DNA from: Proteles cristata cristata
Lineage: Eukaryota > Chordata > Mammalia > Carnivora > Hyaenidae
Direction of reading: 5' to 3'
DNA: 64,000 bases
Assembly: GCA_017311185.1 (NCBI GenBank)
Contig: JAESUZ010004907.1
Span: forward strand, 372,001-436,000
Shown: positions 21,943-34,235 of the stretch, piece after piece
Numbering within the stretch: the first letter of the stretch is position 1
Layout of the letters: the number at the start of each line of letters is the position of its first letter
Program-made: the position numbers and the translations under genes
The notes under the pieces: generated by a model
What the model was told of the DNA's origin: nothing
The model's input: only the letters and a program-made list of their open reading frames with translations
The model's database searches: none

Positions 21943-23029
21943 GATTAATCGGTTCATACATTAAGTTCAACAGAAGGGTTACATTTATCCCCCTCGCTGA
22001 ATCAAGGTGATGTGAGACCTGCAGAAAGGGCTCCGGTGATGTGTTCCAAGAACAAACCTTATGTTTCATGGCACCCAACAAGCTCCTAAGATGGGACTCA
22101 TCTCTTGCAAAAACATATTTTCCATATGTTTTTAGAAACCCAACGAGCTCAAATGATCCCTAACTTCTAAGAGTCCCATGAATAACACGCCATCAGTGAG
22201 GTCTGAACCATTTATGAAGATCCAGGTGCCTGAGAAGTGCCTAGAGTTATTGAAACCATTGTCATAATAAAGTAATCTGGATGTCTCCTAGGGTACAGAG
22301 CTGGCTGCGTTATTCTCCACGCGACCAGATGCAAAGCCAAATGTTCCATGTTCATAAAAAATGCATCGAGAGCTGCCCCATATTCGTAAACAAGATCTGC
22401 CTGCATGAATTTTCTATTTCTTGTAATATTAGAGCGATGATAAGGTAGCAGAACTGTGCTCCTAGACTGTGGTTAAAAGAAGATAAACCTTTACAATTAG
22501 CATCTAAGATAAGGGAGGTTTTGTGGGGCTCCACAGAATGCAGAAAGCAAACGTAAACCCCAAATCTGAGGTCAGTTCAGTTCCCCAGGGGCAATCATAT
22601 CACACGTAAGAAGAGAGGCTATTTAGCACCGATGATTTTATGGTAACCAAATTGTTTCAATCTGTTCTACAAGCATGGATAAAGTCATTTACAGAGACAA
22701 AAGTAAGGTCAAAATAAAAAATTTTTAAACTAGTCTAAGAGCATCATATATGAACACCAGAAAGAATGCCCCAGACTTGTTGTATAAGATTCAGCTAATT
22801 CCTGTGCTTTGGACCCTAGCCAAGGGATATTAGCTACCAGCACAATGATAATGGACACAAACCTTGATCCTGAACCACAAAGTTCCCAAGCCTGGATCTT
22901 AACTGCAAGGGATAGGTATAGTTATTCAAAGTTTAGACTTTGGATCTCATTTAGAATTGGATCTCGTTTATGAAAGGGATCAAGACATGTCCACTTTTTT
23001 AATGGTCACAACATTATATTGTTATTGAC
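21943..23029. other. unique sequence, no gene recognised
   Basis: No repeat or coding signal recognised. Confidence 0.5.
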
Positions 23030-23260
23030 AACCTCATTTATTTTGTTTTATTTTACCATGTGCTAAACAATAAGGCAGCATGCTAAGCATCTTTACTTAT
23101 AGATTTTTAAATTTAATTCTAAGAAGCATGAGGTCGGTGGTATTATTGTTTCCATCTTGCAGATGAAGAAACTGATACCTTGGGTGAGTAACTAGGAGGT
23201 AATATTTATTGTTTTGATCTTTCCAAATGTCTATCTTGTAACTGGAAATGAGACACCAGG
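23030..23260 (-). mobile_element. MIR fragment, antisense
   Basis: ACCATGTGCTAAACAATAAG, AAGCATGAGGTCGGTGGTAT, TATTGTTTCCATCTTGCAGA, TGAAGAAACTGATACC: antisense MIR order, diverged. Confidence 0.65.
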
Positions 23261-23349
23261 ATTTAAACTCTGACTAACGGATCTTAAGAGCCCCAAGTGT
23301 CAAAGTGCCTCCTAGGGAATGGAAGTACGTGTACATTAAAATATATTTT

Positions 23350-23579
23350 GGGGGGCTCCTGGGTGGCTCAGTCAGTTAAGCGTCCAACTTTGGCTCAGGT
23401 CATGATCTCGCGGTTCATGGGTTCAAGCCCCGCATTGGGCTCTGTGCTGGCAGCTAGCTCAGAGCGTGGAGCCTGCTTCAGATTCTGTGTGTGTGTGTCT
23501 CTCTCTCTGACCATCCCCTGCTCATGCTATCTCTCTCTCTCTCTCAGAAATAAATAAAAAACATTAAAAAATAAAATAG
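23350..23579 (+). mobile_element. CAN-SINE, intermediate subfamily
   Basis: Head GGGGCTCCTGGGTGGCTCAG; carries GGCAGCTAGCTCAGAGC, CTGACCATCCCCTGC and CAGAAATAAATAAAAAACAT. A short direct repeat, AATATATTTT at 23340-23349 and 23580-23589, is the probable target duplication. Contains a small TGTGTGTGTG expansion. Confidence 0.92.
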
Positions 23580-23592
23580 AATATATTTTTAA

Positions 23593-23800
23593 GGGGCACC
23601 TGAGTGCTTCAGTCTGTTGAGTGTCCACATACGGCTGAGGTCATGATCTTGCAGTTCATGAGTTCAAGCCCCACGTAGGGCTCACTGCTGTCAGCACAGA
23701 GCCCACTTGAGATCCTCTGTCCCTCTCTCTCTGTCCTCTCCCACTTGCACTCTCCCAAAAATAAATATTGTAATTAAAAAATATTTTTTAAATAAATAAA
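23593..23800 (+). mobile_element. CAN-SINE, old copy
   Basis: Head GGGGCACCTGAGTGCTTCAG, many substitutions, tail CCCAAAAATAAATATTG. It follows another SINE head-to-tail with about 13 bases between them. Confidence 0.88.
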
Positions 23801-23814
23801 TACATATTTTTTCA

Positions 23815-25015
23815 ATGGAAAGGTCTTTCTTTTAATTTTTATTTATTTATTGTATTTTTATTCCAATATAGTTAACATACTTTGTTACATTAGCTTCAGG
23901 TGTACAGTATAGTGGTTCAACAATTCTGAACATCACGCAGTGCTCATTGCAACAAATACCCTCCTTAATGCCCATTGCCTATTCCACCCATCCCCCGAAC
24001 CCACCTCCCCTCTGTAACCATCAGTTTCTTCCTTATAGCTAAGAGTCTGTTTCTTGGCTTGTCTCTCTCTCTCTTTCCTTCTACCTGTGCTCGTTTGTTT
24101 GTCTCTCTCTTTTTCCCCCTTTGCTCATTTTTTTGTGTCTTAAATTCCACGTATGAATGAAATCATATGGTATTTATCTTTCTCTGGCTTATTTCATTTA
24201 GCATAGTACTCCCTAGCTCCATCCATATCATTACAAATGGCAAGATTTCACTCTTTTTTATGGGTGAATAATATTCCATTGTAAATGAATACTATCTTCT
24301 GTATTCATCCCTCTATCAGTGGACACTTGGGCTGCTTCTGTAACTTAACGATTATAGTTTAAATTTTTTTTATGTTTTTTTTTTTAATTTGAGACAGAGA
24401 GTGAACAGGGGAGGTGCAGAGAGCTAGAGACAGAATCCAAAGCAGGGTCCAGGCTTCAAGCTATCAGCACAGAGACTGACCTGGGGCTCAAACCCATGAG
24501 CAGTGAGATCATGACCTGAGCCAAAGTCGGCCGTTCAATCAACTGAGCCACCCAGGCACCCCAACTTAGCTATTATAAATAATGCTGCTATAAATATAGG
24601 GGTGTATGTATCCCTTTGAATTAGTGCGTTTGTATTTTTATAGTGCAATTACTGGATCGTAGGGAGTTTTACTTTTACTTTTATGAGGAACCTCCATGGT
24701 GTTTTCCACAGCAGTTGCCCCAGTTTGCATTCCCACCAACAGTGCAAGAAGGTTCCTTTTTGTTCAAATCCTTACCAACACTTGTTGTTTCTTGTGTTGC
24801 TGATTTTAGCCATTCTGACAAGTTGAGGTAACACTGTAGTTTTGATCTGCATTTCCCTCATGATGAGTGATGTTGAGTTCCTATTTGTATTTCCCTGATG
24901 ACGAATGATGTTGAACATCTTTTCATGTGTGTGGACCATCTGAATGTCTTCCTTGGAGAAATGTCTGTTCATGTCTTCTGCCCATTTTTAAATTGTATTA
25001 TTTGTTTTCTGGGCT
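23815..25015 (-). mobile_element. carnivore L1 3' end, antisense
   Basis: Antisense 3' UTR and ORF2: AATATAGTTAACATACTTTG, GTGTACAGTATAGTGGTTCA, then a CT-rich region, AAATCATATGGTATTTATCT, TGGGTGAATAATATTCCATT, AACAGTGCAAGAAGGTTCC, GAGAAATGTCTGTTCATGTC. Split by the SINE at 24356-24562. Contains a small internal duplication near 24840-24920. Confidence 0.88.
24356..24562 (-). mobile_element. CAN-SINE nested in L1
   Basis: Antisense SINE ending CCACCCAGGCACCCC. Target duplication AACTTAACGATTAT at 24342-24355 against AACTTAGCTATTAT at 24563-24576 (two mismatches). Confidence 0.92.
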
Positions 25016-25029
25016 GAAATGTCTTGCTG

Positions 25030-25740
25030 TAAGTAAAAGCCCCCTTTAGAAAGTACTCTTCAACATCTCAAGTTAACCTGGGGGTCCTTCCATTTGAAGT
25101 CCTAGTGACTATTCCAATTTATGCTTTTCTTTAGCCATCAGTCTCCAATTTCTCGTTGTCTGAGATGTCCCAGATCCTTTCTCCAAGATATCAGAATGCG
25201 TTTAGCCCATGTGAAACACAACACAGTCTCTAATAGCTCTGAATTCGCAGAGCCCTGTGACTGTCTGGGGACCTGCTGTAGCCATGTGGGAGGTCTTGAA
25301 CACAAGGAGCGGTCAACCAGTTCCCACTACATACAGTCACTACCTAATTTATTAGAGAAATTGGAAGCATCAGAGGTGTTCTTTCAGGGTTTCCTGGTTG
25401 TCTTGAAATGAGGTTGACTTACATCCAGTGGAAAGGTCCAACGCATGAGAAGGCAGAGCTTCGGCTCTGAGTTTTCTATCTGAAGTTTGAATAGGCAGTT
25501 AAACATTCTTGTACAATAGTAAGAATACAACGGGGGTTGACTATTATAGCCAGTCTACCGGGTATTTCATCCACATATCACCACGGGTTTCCCTTACTGC
25601 TCTCAATGCCCATATTTGCACTGCAGAAGGACGACCTGGAAGGAATCTGAACCCAAGGGTCTCATGGAGGGCAGCCATGTTGTCATCTTGAGTCACAGCC
25701 GACTATATTGGGCGACTACGCCAAATGTGGTTCTTAGGAG
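25030..25740. other. unique sequence, no gene recognised
   Basis: A 96-codon open frame at 25121-25411 has no recognised domain. No repeats recognised. Confidence 0.45.
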
Positions 25741-25744
25741 CATG

Positions 25745-25905
25745 GGGGCGACGAAGCAGAAAGCCTGGATGCAAGCCTGTGCTCTCTCCTTACCACACGT
25801 GTGATTCAGGGGAAATAACCTTTCAAAACCTCACTTTTCTCATCTATACAATAGGAATACAAATATCTCTCTCACGGAATATTAAAGTAGACAGTGCATG
25901 AAAAA
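25745..25905 (+). mobile_element. MIR fragment, sense
   Basis: GGAAATAACCTTTCAAAACC, TCACTTTTCTCATCTATACA and AATAGGAATACAAATATCTC follow MIR order. Confidence 0.6.
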
Positions 25906-26763
25906 TTAATAGAAATCTTGACATGCGGAAACTACATGTTCCTTTGCCTTTTTTTCTTTTTTTATTCTGTAACACTGGCTCTGTCTTATTTTCCCCTCAG
26001 TGAATCAAATTGATTTATTGAATGTTCTGGCATTATCACAATACAAATTTTATCTTTCACACAACTAAATGTCTCTTCTTTATGTTTAAAATAAAGGAGA
26101 GATCGGGTTTGGGGTTTTTAAAATAAGTAGAGTCCCAGTGATGGTATTATTTTGGTTCTGACTGTTGAATAATTTCATACAGATCAAGAAAGATAAAAAA
26201 AAAATATTGACCATGTTCTGGGCAGCAATTACATTTTTGAAAAGCCAAATATTTAAAATTTTGAATAGTCCTACCAGTTTTTTGAAAATTCTGCAGAAAC
26301 GATTTTCTTTTCTAAAATTGATAAGACCCTTAAAATTGATAAGGTTACTTTTAGCTTTTCAGAAATAGTACGGCATGAATAAAAGATGTTAGTCTGAGAC
26401 ATTTTTGTCCTCAAGGGCAAAAAGGAGAAACTACTTTCTAGCTCTCCCTGCACCCTTCTCCAGGACCCAATGCCAGGTGCTAGGTTCTGGTCTGTAGAGG
26501 GTGCTGAGCAGTCTTCTCACACACGCGTGGCTCACTGGCAATCCACCAAACACACTGTGCATTTCTATTCCCCAGATCCTGTTCACTTTCCAACACACTC
26601 TCCACTAAGCTCTGTCTCTGCCCCTGAACTCACCTCTTTCAACCCCTAGAGCTTGTATGGACTGCAGCATACATCCAAAGCTGTATCATCCACTGCTGGT
26701 CTCAGTAATTTAGTGTCATCGTCCTCAAGCAGATTATAAATTCCCCAGTGGTAGAGTCTATGC
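25906..26763. other. unique AT-rich sequence
   Basis: No element recognised. Contains a short self-similar stretch (AAAATTGATAAGACCC and AAAATTGATAAGGTTA near 26315-26345). Confidence 0.45.
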
Positions 26764-26764
26764 C

Positions 26765-26800
26765 TTTTTTCTTTCTTTCTTTCTTTCTTTTTTTTTTTTA
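26765..26800. repeat. (CTTT)n microsatellite
   Basis: Five CTTT units followed by a T run. Confidence 0.9.
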
Positions 26801-26814
26801 ACAAGCCATGGAAA

Positions 26815-27030
26815 GCAAATGTTTTAGTGCTTGTGCTCTGAAATGGTACTGCTTGGGTTTCAACCCCACCTTCCTGCTTAGTAACTGTTACCTTGAACAT
26901 ATTCTTAGCCTCCTGTAACTATAGAATAGTAAAAGTACCTGCCTGGTTGGGTTGTGATTTAATAACATAAAATCTTAGGAAAAGGCCCAGCATCTCCTAA
27001 GCGCTATGCAATTGTTAGCATTTATTACAG
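26815..27030 (+). mobile_element. MIR fragment, sense
   Basis: GTGCTTGTGCTCTGAAATGG, GGGTTTCAACCCCACCTTCC, GCTTAGTAACTGTTACCTTG, AACTATAGAATAGTAAAAGT, AAAAGGCCCAGCATCTCC: nearly full-length MIR in order. Confidence 0.72.
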
Positions 27031-27640
27031 TACCAAGCCACATATTTAAGTCTGTTAAGTCCCTGCCTTGATAAGCAAGAGAAATGGTAGATGAGGCAAA
27101 ATGCAGGATTGGTCAATCGTTCAGAATACACTGGGAGAAAATACAGAAGAAAGGATGGCCCCTGGCTTCTGGGAGCTTATAGTCAGCCTGTTATTTACAG
27201 AGTAAAGAAAGAGCACCTCATAGGTAATGGCTACGTAAGTCCATCCTTATTTTCTGGGACATGGTATAGTCCATGGCCCATGGTGTGTGTTCACCAAATG
27301 TCTGTTGAATTCAACAAATCATTAGACTACAGAGGAAGTCTATTTGGTAGACATTTATAAAAACATATTGCTGCTATGTGATGGCTCCAAAATAACTGTA
27401 AAATGAAAAACTTTGTTGGCTTGGGGAGAAAAACCCATGGTGGTGTTTAAAGATGAACCATCAAATTCATAATCTCACCAGTTTTGCTTAGCTCCATTTG
27501 GTTTCTTCCAAGGTGGACTGATATGAACTGAGCCAAAGCTAGAGTATCAGGCTGCTGTCTGTAATGGCAGAACCAAAGATAATGGAGGTGACACTTTAGG
27601 GTCATGTTATTACCTGTCTCTCATTTCCCCACCTCTCCAT
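27031..27640. other. mostly unique; L2-like end near 27240-27325
   Basis: GGGACATGGTATAGTCCATG and ACCAAATGTCTGTTGAATTC near 27255-27315 recall an L2 3' end. The rest is unassigned. Confidence 0.4.
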
Positions 27641-27654
27641 CCATGAGAGCTTCT

Positions 27655-27866
27655 TTTCTTTTAAGTTTATTTATTTATTTGAGAGAGAGAGTGTGTGGGG
27701 TGAACAGAAAGAGGGAGAGAAAGGGAAGGAGAGAGAATCCTAAGCAGGCTCTGCACTGTCAGCGCAAAACCCAATGCAGAACTCAAACTCCATGGAGCCA
27801 TGAGCTCATGACCTGAGTCGAAACCCAGGAGTCAGATTCTTAACCATCTGAGCCACCCAGGCATCC
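27655..27866 (-). mobile_element. CAN-SINE, old copy
   Basis: Antisense SINE: AAGTTTATTTATTTATTTGA, GA-rich middle, end TGAGCCACCCAGGCATCCC. Target duplication CCATGAGAGCTTCT at 27641-27654 against CCATGAAAGCTTCT at 27867-27880. Confidence 0.92.
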
Positions 27867-27880
27867 CCATGAAAGCTTCT

Positions 27881-28699
27881 ATTAGGGACACAGCTTGGAG
27901 ATGCTCTCCTGATTAAACCGACAAGAGCTGTGGGTCCAGTCAATGATGTTTCTGAGTTGAGTCCTAGCTATCACTCACTTACCCATTACCTGTTCTAAAA
28001 AGGTGGTTTCAATGCTTGGTTTCTAAAAGTCAGTTTACCATACACACCTCTCTACCCCATTCTCAGATAATAATATGGTGACCCATCTTTCCCTAATCTC
28101 CTTCTCCATTCTGACAACCTCTTCCTTGTCCCTGAATCCCAACCTGAACACCTGCTACCAACTGACGGAACTCGCTAGTTGTACCTCTTCCTGACTGGGA
28201 TGCCCATCATTGTTTACATTCTGCCTACCTGAGGAGACACAGCTGTTTCCTTTGGTGCCGGCTGTTGACAGAAACCAACTTCACCTTGAATTCTTTAGAT
28301 ATCATGCTATGCCTGTCTGAATCTCCACTCTTACCAAGCCATTCCCAAGCATTAATGCAGCCCAGTGAGTGACTCGCATGACAGGCTTCATAGTCCCTTT
28401 CCTATATTCCTGCCTGAACACAGAATCCCAAAATATAACAACTAGAACAATGTCCACCATGATGGCTCCTTTGCTAGGGACCCAGATGTGAAGAACTGCC
28501 AAAAGCCCAAAGTCAAAGCTTTAGTCATGGACTATGCACAGTGAAGGTCATTTCCTAAGACATGACATGACTTATTGTCCAAGAGAGTCCCTCCCCCTTT
28601 CTTTTCTGGCCATGCCATTTGCTAAGGAGGAAATGTTGCCAAGGCAGACAGAAAATCTTTTGTTTTTTCAAGTTTACAGATAAAGCATAAAGCATTTAT
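27881..28699. other. unique sequence, no gene recognised
   Basis: No repeat family recognised. A 66-codon antisense frame is unremarkable. Confidence 0.45.
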
Positions 28700-28960
28700 G
28701 CATTAGTCATTTATGGGTGATTATTTTTGTTGCTTCCAAAATGTTGTTATCTTAAGTACTCTGCAGTAAACAGCCTTTTAAATAAAAATTTGTGTGGGTA
28801 TCTATTTATTTCCTTAGGATGTATTTATGAAACTGAAATGGCAGAGTCAAAATATCTTCTAAAAAAGGCCCTAAAAATGGCTTTTGATATATTCAATATA
28901 TACAATCCTTCAGAAAGGTTGTAGCCATTCAGAACTCCAATGGAGGTATAAGTCAAGAAT
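28700..28960 (-). mobile_element. old L1M fragment, antisense
   Basis: GTGGGTATCTATTTATTTCC, TTAGGATGTATTTATGAAAC, AATGGCAGAGTCAAAATATC and CCTTCAGAAAGGTTGTAGCC are typical antisense L1 ORF2 phrases. Confidence 0.65.
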
Positions 28961-29829
28961 TCTAAGGCTAAAGTAAGAAACTTGTATTTGGAGTCACCTG
29001 CCTAAACTTGAACTTTGAAGATGAGGATACAACAACCAGAGATGTTAAGCCATTTACCCAAAGGTAGAGGCGGGAAAGTGTAGTTTTTGACCTATGCATT
29101 TTTATGACACTTTTTCTTATCTTCTAGCATGCCACTAACATCACTCATTCAGCAACCCAAATTATGAATTTAAGGATTTAATATAGACAGCCAATCTGTG
29201 TTCTCACTATTTCTGTTTTAATATTCGACCTCACATTATAGACTCATGAAATAGTTTCAATATTCAGGGAATATCTCAAGCTTCAAATTACCAAGAAGGA
29301 AATTCTACTTGGAAAAATGCCTGTAGCTTAATCCCCGGTCCCGCCTTCTGGTCTCTCTTTCAAAACCATCTGTTTTATTGATGGACAGGGCTGAGCTCAG
29401 AAACCAGATGTGCTTTCCAAAGAAGTTGCTGTTATTTTAGAGGACAGAATGTCTGACACATGACAAAAGGCAGGAATTTTTTTGTTTATATTAGTCGTTA
29501 AATATGGAACAAATCAACAATATGTCTCTTCTTAAAACTACTTTGGCAGGCTAGCTTTCGTCTATTTACAAATCTTTGCTAACATAATTACAGGATGGCT
29601 TTCCTTAACAACCTTACTCTGAAGTTAGCTAGCAGAGCCCAGAATCCTGTGTGCTGTTGTGAAAACTTTCGCAAATATGGCACTAATGGTAAACAAAAGT
29701 GTCTTCTCATTGTGGCTCTCAAATAACAAGGTTCAAGAACAGAAGGAATGACTGGATGTAGCAAGCTTTTGATGGTCACATGCATTTTGAAGTGTAAAGC
29801 AATAGAGAGAAGGTCAGTGTGTTGATCAT
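28961..29829. other. unique sequence
   Basis: No recognised repeat, RNA or coding signal. Confidence 0.5.
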
Positions 29830-29945
29830 TCCATACATTTATTTGAAAAACATTTATTGAGTCCTAACTCTACATCAAGTACAATGCCAGATGTGAAGGC
29901 TATAGTACAAAGGTGAGCAAAACACACGAACATGGCATACAGTGG
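29830..29945 (-). mobile_element. L2-type fragment, antisense
   Basis: CATTCCATACATTTATTTGA, AAAACATTTATTGAGTCCTA, ACTCTACATCAAGTACAATG, then AAGGTGAGCAAAACACACG. This is the antisense end of an L2-class repeat. Confidence 0.5.
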
Positions 29946-30010
29946 TGGAATTTTCTTCTTTGGGGGTTTTCAGTTGCTTTACTTATGTCTAATTTATAAA
30001 GAACTTTGTC

Positions 30011-30218
30011 AATTTTTTTAAAGTTTATTTATTTATTTTGAGAGAGAGAGAGAGCCAGCGGGGGGAGGAGCAGAGAGGGAGAGAGAAAGAATCCCAAGCA
30101 GGCTCTGCACTGTCACTGCAGAGCCCAATGCAGGGCTCAATCTCATGAACTGTGAAATCATGACCTGAGCTGAAGTCAAGAGGCAGACGCCCAACTGACT
30201 GAGCCACCCAGGTGCCCC
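30011..30218 (-). mobile_element. CAN-SINE, old copy
   Basis: Antisense SINE: TTTAAAGTTTATTTATTTAT at the tail, then GA tract, end TGAGCCACCCAGGTGCCCC. Target duplication AAGAACTTTGTC at 29999-30010 and 30219-30230, perfect. Confidence 0.93.
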
Positions 30219-30230
30219 AAGAACTTTGTC

Positions 30231-31929
30231 ATTTTAGCTTTGGTTTCCTTGTAATGACAAATAGGACATTATAAATCTTTCATAAGTCTTTAGTGAGGTC
30301 TGGGGTAGCTGTCTCCCTCTCTTGCAGCCTAAAAGTTTGCAAGTATCATGCATGTTTGATGCCATCATAGAGAAAGTACCCAGGGCTTTTGAAAATTGTC
30401 TCCCAGGACAGATGTAACACTTCTTTTTCCCTCCAAGTCTACTCCAATTAGGCAGACAAGATCCCATTCGTTGATGTCTGCCTTGATTTGCATAGAATGG
30501 AGAATCCACTCTAAGAAAAGAAAGATTGTTGGTATAAAGATTTGACTTACTGCATACTGCCAGGAATTTGCAATTCCAAAATATATTCTGTATGTCTTAG
30601 CTGATTCATGCTTTTCCAAGTCCTAAAGTTTCTCATAGGAGATCTCTCTGTGAATCACTGTAAAAAGCTGTTTTGTTCCACGCGGTGTCCCTTTAAAGGT
30701 TGTTTGTAGTTAGGCCAATCAGCAAAAGTCCTACAGGCTCAAGTTAAGCATAATTAGACAAATCATTTCTTGACTTAAATCTAGACAACTTCATTTTGGT
30801 ATATTTTTTGAAAAAAAAAAAAAAACAACTTTCCCTCACCCCCTGCCCAAAATTCATACAAAACCAGCTAGCTAACAAATAACATTCTAGGTCTGAACAG
30901 TTCCAGAAGCTCCCTGATCATCTTACCTCCCTTTCAATCAGTCATGATGCCTGGAAATCCACTATTAGAGTCACTCTTCAGTATTTTAGTTCTTTTAATG
31001 TCTCCAGGTGAGTTTCCTGTATCTGTAGGAAGAACAAGTCCTCATTCATTCATTGTTCATTTACCCTCATTGGCTTATCCATGCATGCAACAGACATTAG
31101 GAGCAGGGGACATTTTTGTATACCCGGCACCGTATTTCCTTTGCAGTGTTTTGAGTGATTTCAGAATTAAGCTGTCCACGAAGCTCAGCTCTCTGCATGA
31201 CAGCACACAGGATCAGATGATCAGCGGAGGCACGCATTGATTGGAGATCTCACCAGGCATCAAGCTTTACCAATAATTTCCAAGGTACAGGTCAAAGCAG
31301 GGAGAGGCCTGCCAACCTCATGTGGCTCTCTGAGGTTTTCCCTGCCATAGTGGGCATGCTCTGGCCACATTGACATGAGAGATCTCTAAGCCATGCGTGT
31401 ATTCACATCACTAACACAGAAAACATTCATCTCAGGCATGACAGTTTTCCATCTCCTACTCGGCGTTACATAGTTTCTGTATGCGGACTCCATACAGTTA
31501 TAGTTTCCAGGGCTGCCCGCCACAAGTGGTCTTGTACAGACAATACATACCTCAAAAGCATTAGGCTTGTTTTCCATGTCTGCCATTAGCATGTTTATAC
31601 AAAGATTATAAAGAGGTCCCACGGGAAGAGAATGGATTGCAACCTTACTGCTTTATCAAGTATCTTTCCGTTACTCAATGTGAGACAGACTCTAAAAGAG
31701 AGGTAGCTCTAGGGTAGACTTAATGATTTTTGCCTAGCATTGGCCTCGGTGGATCAGACTGACTCATAGTGTGCTTGCACGCAAGTTGGGACAGAAGAAA
31801 CAGTGTGCTGTTATACTTCATGGGTATTTTGCTACTCATGTTCCATAGCCAAACTCCCAAGAGTTCAGGCATTCCCTTCCATATTTTGGAATCGACACTG
31901 CTACTGTGGATGTTGCTGCTGTTCCTACC
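30231..31929. other. unique sequence, no gene recognised
   Basis: A long repeat-poor block with a poly-A run at about 30809-30825. The largest open frames (84-98 codons) carry no recognised domain. Confidence 0.45.
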
Positions 31930-32330
31930 TGCCACATTTATGGGGCCCTTACTGTATGGCAGGCATTACGCTGACCATTTGCATGTAAAAGTCTCCTTGT
32001 AAGGGGCGCCTGGGTGGCTCAGCCAGTTCAGGTCATGATCTCATGGTCTGCGACTTCGAGCCCCACATCGGGCTCTGTGCTGACAGCTCAGAGCCTGGGG
32101 CCTGCTTGGGATTCTTGGTCTCGCCTCTCTCTTTGTCTCTCTCTGTCTCTCTCTCTCTGCCCCTCCCCTGCTCATGCTTTCTCTTTCTCTCTCAAAATAA
32201 TTAAAAATCTTGTTTTAATCTCATTTAATTCTCACCGCCCTGTGGGATGGGTTCTATTGATCTTCTACCACTTATGAGGAACTGAGGCTGAGAGAAGCCA
32301 CAGATGCCAGTTACATGAAGAAGCCAGTGT
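31930..32330 (-). mobile_element. MIR, antisense, split by a SINE
   Basis: Left part: ACATTTATGGGGCCCTTACT, GTATGGCAGGCATTACGCTG. Right part after the SINE: CTCATTTAATTCTCACCGCC, CTGTGGGATGGGTTCTATTG, ATGAGGAACTGAGGCTGAGA. The two halves join in MIR order. Confidence 0.7.
32003..32206 (+). mobile_element. CAN-SINE with internal deletion, nested in MIR
   Basis: Head GGGGCGCCTGGGTGGCTCAG jumps from GCCAGTTCAGG to TCATGATC, missing about 23 bases of the A/B-box interval. Tail CTCAAAATAATTAAAAATC. Target duplication not clear. Confidence 0.9.
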
Positions 32331-34224
32331 CCCGTGCCCCCAGACAGCACCGAATTCTGGAATCTCAATCACCACCTTCTCCCAGTTACAGTGGAAGACC
32401 GTAGAAGAAGGTGGCTAGAAAACTCCAGGAGCCCTTTTACTCTGCTGAGGACCCAGAAACTGCAAAAGAGAATCTCCTCAAAGAGTGAGTACTCTTTCTA
32501 GAGCATTCTCTGGGTAGGGCAGCACCCCAAACACCAGTCCACTTTTCTAGGGAGAATTCACATTAATGAGTGCTATAGAGAATAGCACTTGTGTTTACCC
32601 AGATCAAAGATGGCAGATAAAGGTCTCACCGTAACCTATTTTGGTCTATGACAATCAGAAACTTTATTCACCTCCAAGAGGTCCCCAGAAATCCTTTATA
32701 ACTCCCTCTATTCAAGTGTCTTCAAAACTGTAAATTCAAGACAGCATGTCAATGTTTGAGAAGGCGGATATCCTGGGGTGGTACCTAGCAGTACTGAGTA
32801 TCTTCTGAAAGATATTTGGGGTGCAGTTTTGGTCCTGTACAGGACAGTCTCAGTGCACAAATCAGCAAAAATAGAAGTCCCTCTGTATCTGTGGCCAGGG
32901 TTAGCGGTGTTTGAGATCATTTTCTTGACTTCAGAATCCCAGATACTGACTCACCTCCTATTATACTGCAAAAGGACCTTCTGGCATTGCTCTTAAGTTT
33001 TAAAGAACACCAGAACAAAGGATTTTTTGAGGTAAAGGAGAGTACTTTTTCAGGACTTATAAAAAGAAAAAGATTTTAATCATATAAATTTTGTAATTGA
33101 ATTTGGATATTTTTTTCTCCTGGGGTAATAGAGACTATGTTTAGAAAGAAATTGAATGTATGCATCCAAGACAAAGAACATTTTGAGGCAACACACATCT
33201 GTGGCTACCGAGTGCCTGCTTTGAATTACATTTAAATTGCCTGAAGAGCATTTGGCAAATGGAAAATTTTAAGTTGGTTTAAGCTTTTCCATGGACAATT
33301 TAGGTTTTGTACTGTTATTGTTATATCTGCGCTTTTGCATTCAAATCTTTTCAACCAGCATGGAAAGGAGAAAAACATTGTGTTAAAGGCTTTTTAATGA
33401 CATAGTAACTCCTCTTGACAAACAGTGGATCTGTTCCATTATCTTATCTGCCAAAAAAGAAATATCTTCCAGGAGAATAATGTGTGCTTAATCATGAAAG
33501 GCTTCAGCTTTGAAAGCTTCAAATGATAGAATCAGCAACAGAAATAAGTACTCTACATCCCCAAATTAGATGTGTTCTTTTGATTATCTTGCAGTAACAT
33601 CTGTGGTAACAATACTTTCTGGAAACCACTGCTGATATACTCAAATAGCTTTACTAAGTTGGCCTGGCTTGTCCTGTAAAATATTAGTGACTTAACCAAG
33701 CATAGGATTCTGCCCCCACCCCTCGCCATTTGCCCTTTGGCTTGGCTGCCCCACGAGAAGCTTCGAAAGGCTGCTATGAGCTCTGACTTCAGAACACGGT
33801 GGTGCTCTGATTCCTGCACTCCTCTGTGGAGTAACCACCCTCCTGTGAGCACTGACACCACTCAATGCCAGTGAGGTCATCGTCACCTTTGTTGCCTGGA
33901 GGGTTACATAATCGCAACCAAAAGATAGCTTATGCATTTAGGAAATGCACCCCCTCAACATGGATGCATTGTCGTGCTTAGAGACGATTCTCGGTAGAGC
34001 TATTCCTATCCCCCAGGCCAGGCTACCTTGCAGGTGAGAACTGAGGGTAAGATGTCTCAAGTGACCTTGGCCGTGTTGGCCCAGATCAGAGGTAGCACAA
34101 ATACTTGGCAAGGTGGCAATCTCTGATTATGAACAGGAAATTCTATGATTTGACCTCATTAAGAAACAGATCTTTTTCCTTATCTGCACTTGTGGGCTTT
34201 TGTGCTAAAGGTTTGTGCATTTAT
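32331..34224. other. long repeat-poor block
   Basis: About 1.9 kb with no recognised repeat, one of the longest such blocks in the window. Overlapping antisense frames at 33553-33937 (102 and 81 codons) show no domain. Confidence 0.45.
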
Positions 34225-34235
34225 TAAAACAACAT

